Shown here piece after piece: positions 5,804 through 6,716 of a stretch of 6,716 bases of DNA. Under the pieces are notes generated by a model, which ran no database searches, was not told where the DNA came from, and saw nothing but the letters and a program-made list of their open reading frames with translations. The DNA is taken from positions 1-6,716 of the forward strand of contig CALKDV010000091.1 of the NCBI GenBank assembly GCA_938084085.1, given 5' to 3'. Both the position numbers and the translations under genes were made by a program. How positions within the stretch are numbered: position 1 is the stretch's first letter; each line of letters begins with the position of its first letter. The DNA comes from an uncultured Nannocystaceae bacterium. GTDB taxonomy: Bacteria > Myxococcota_A > Polyangia > Nannocystales > Nannocystaceae.

Positions 5804-6716
5804 GGCGGTTTTCCCGGCCGTTGCATCGGATTTTTCGAGTCGCGATACTCTCGTTGGTCCTCTTCTGGATGCCCGTCGTTGGCCGCGCCGAGCCGCCCGT
5901 CCCAGCGCCGGAGGATGAACTGTCCCAGCTGCCTGCGCCCGAGCCGTGGCCCACCCGAGGCCTCCCAGAGCCCGAGGATCCCTCGACAACTGAGGGGGAT
6001 TCGGCGGAGACAGGTGGGGGAGGCGCGGAGGGGGGCTCACAGCTCGGCGGCGCGACGGACGGGGACACGGGATTGGTGGACGAGTTTGCGCTCGAGCGCG
6101 AACGACTCCGTGATTTTGAGGTGCTGCTCTTGCAAGGCCGCCGGGCGGCGTCAGATGAGCGATGGAGAGAGGCAATCACGGCGTACGAGGCGGCCTTGTT
6201 GCTGTTCGACAACGACCCACAGGTGCTGCGGGGGCTCGGCCACGCGCGGTTCCGTTCGCTCACGGGGGGAGGATGCCCAGAGCGCGCCATCGAGGATCTG
6301 TTGCTGCTTGAAGTCTACGATCCCCGGAACCTGTGGCTGCGCGAGCGCGTGGACGTGCTTCGCTGGATGGAGCAATGCGGGGATCGGTATGAGGCGGAGA
6401 GGCTGAGGATCGCGCTGGAGATAGCGGCGCTGCCCCCGGAAGACTCCGGACGACCCGCGTCGATCGACGTGGAGGCGGCGAGCTTGTTGTGGACGAAAGC
6501 CGCGCGCTTGGAGGGTGTCTCCCGCGACAACATGTACGGGCGCGTCCGCGAACTCCTCGAACGGCAGGCGCAGACAGACAAGAGGACGCAGGTCCCTACG
6601 TCGGCGCAGACCCTCTACCTTCGCGGGGAGCTGGCGCGCGTCACCGGAGAGAACCGGGCGGCGCTCGAGGCGTTTCGTCAGCTGCTCTCCGAGTATCCGA
6701 GCGACCCGCGGGCGGA
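5800..6716 (+). CDS. Exported TPR-repeat protein, C-terminus cut by window edge
   Basis: An open frame of 305 codons from GTG 5800 to the right edge. The N-terminus is a Sec signal peptide: basic R-R-F-S-R-P-L-H-R, hydrophobic I-F-R-V-A-I-L-S-L-V-L-F-W-M, cleavage expected after G-R-A (residue 30). There is no lipobox Cys, so the product should be periplasmic or secreted. Residues 31-92 are low-complexity (Pro, Glu, Gly, Thr) and probably disordered. Then come helical repeats: a TPR-like unit around 119-152 (W-R-E-A-I-T-A-Y-E-A-A-L) and another near 270-305 (A-A-L-E-A-F-R-Q-L-L, then Y-P-S-D-P). The region between is helical and less clear. TPRs mediate protein-protein contacts; the partner is unknown. 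Coupling to a sigma-54 activator suggests a shared task, by gene order only. The rest of the protein lies outside the window. Confidence 0.85.
   Translation, partial: MRRFSRPLHRIFRVAILSLVLFWMPVVGRAEPPVPAPEDELSQLPAPEPWPTRGLPEPEDPSTTEGDSAETGGGGAEGGSQLGGATDGDTGLVDEFALERERLRDFEVLLLQGRRAASDERWREAITAYEAALLLFDNDPQVLRGLGHARFRSLTGGGCPERAIEDLLLLEVYDPRNLWLRERVDVLRWMEQCGDRYEAERLRIALEIAALPPEDSGRPASIDVEAASLLWTKAARLEGVSRDNMYGRVRELLERQAQTDKRTQVPTSAQTLYLRGELARVTGENRAALEAFRQLLSEYPSDPRA

Noticed and set aside
5408..6290. Long minus-strand frames opposite the activator and TPR genes
   Set aside because: They are antisense shadows of GC-rich coding sequence; their products are Arg/Ser/Pro-rich low-complexity, and the plus-strand genes have clear domains.

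Overview
The window is GC-rich DNA. It carries Cys-rich lipoproteins (one with an EGF-like module), a sigma-54 activator and an exported TPR protein. This mix is typical of Myxococcota or related former Deltaproteobacteria such as Bradymonadota. That placement is inferred from gene style; there is no rRNA or marker gene to confirm it. I see no mobile element, tRNA, rRNA or CRISPR array.

Left part (1-2113, minus strand): a two-gene unit. bioA (779-2113) encodes the biotin-pathway aminotransferase. It is followed after 11 bases by a lipoprotein gene that runs off the left edge (1-767), so its C-terminus is missing. A 157-base divergent intergenic region separates bioA from a plus-strand gene for a small EGF-like lipoprotein (2271-2783). 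A gap of about 450 bases follows (2784-3237). Its first 300 bases hold no convincing gene. Its last 150 bases are AT-richer and look like a promoter and leader: a candidate sigma-70 site, a candidate sigma-54 site and small hairpins.

Right part (3238-6716, plus strand): a tightly packed set of four genes. They encode a winged-helix DNA-binding protein, a 140-residue helical protein with an L-K-H-D-L-G-K-Y block, a 553-residue sigma-54 enhancer-binding protein, and a signal-peptide-bearing TPR protein cut by the right edge. The last three are joined by a 2-base gap and then a 4-base overlap, so they are almost certainly co-translated. The activator keeps every AAA+ motif needed to drive sigma-54 RNA polymerase, including an intact GAYTGA loop. 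Its receiver domain, however, has lost the usual lysine and carries an insertion of about 26 residues; the AAA+ lid carries another of about 37.

This four-gene regulatory module is the most interesting part of the window. A plausible reading is a signalling unit in which the two small proteins modulate, or act alongside, an unusual activator, with an envelope TPR protein as partner or output. The functional links are inferred from gene order only.
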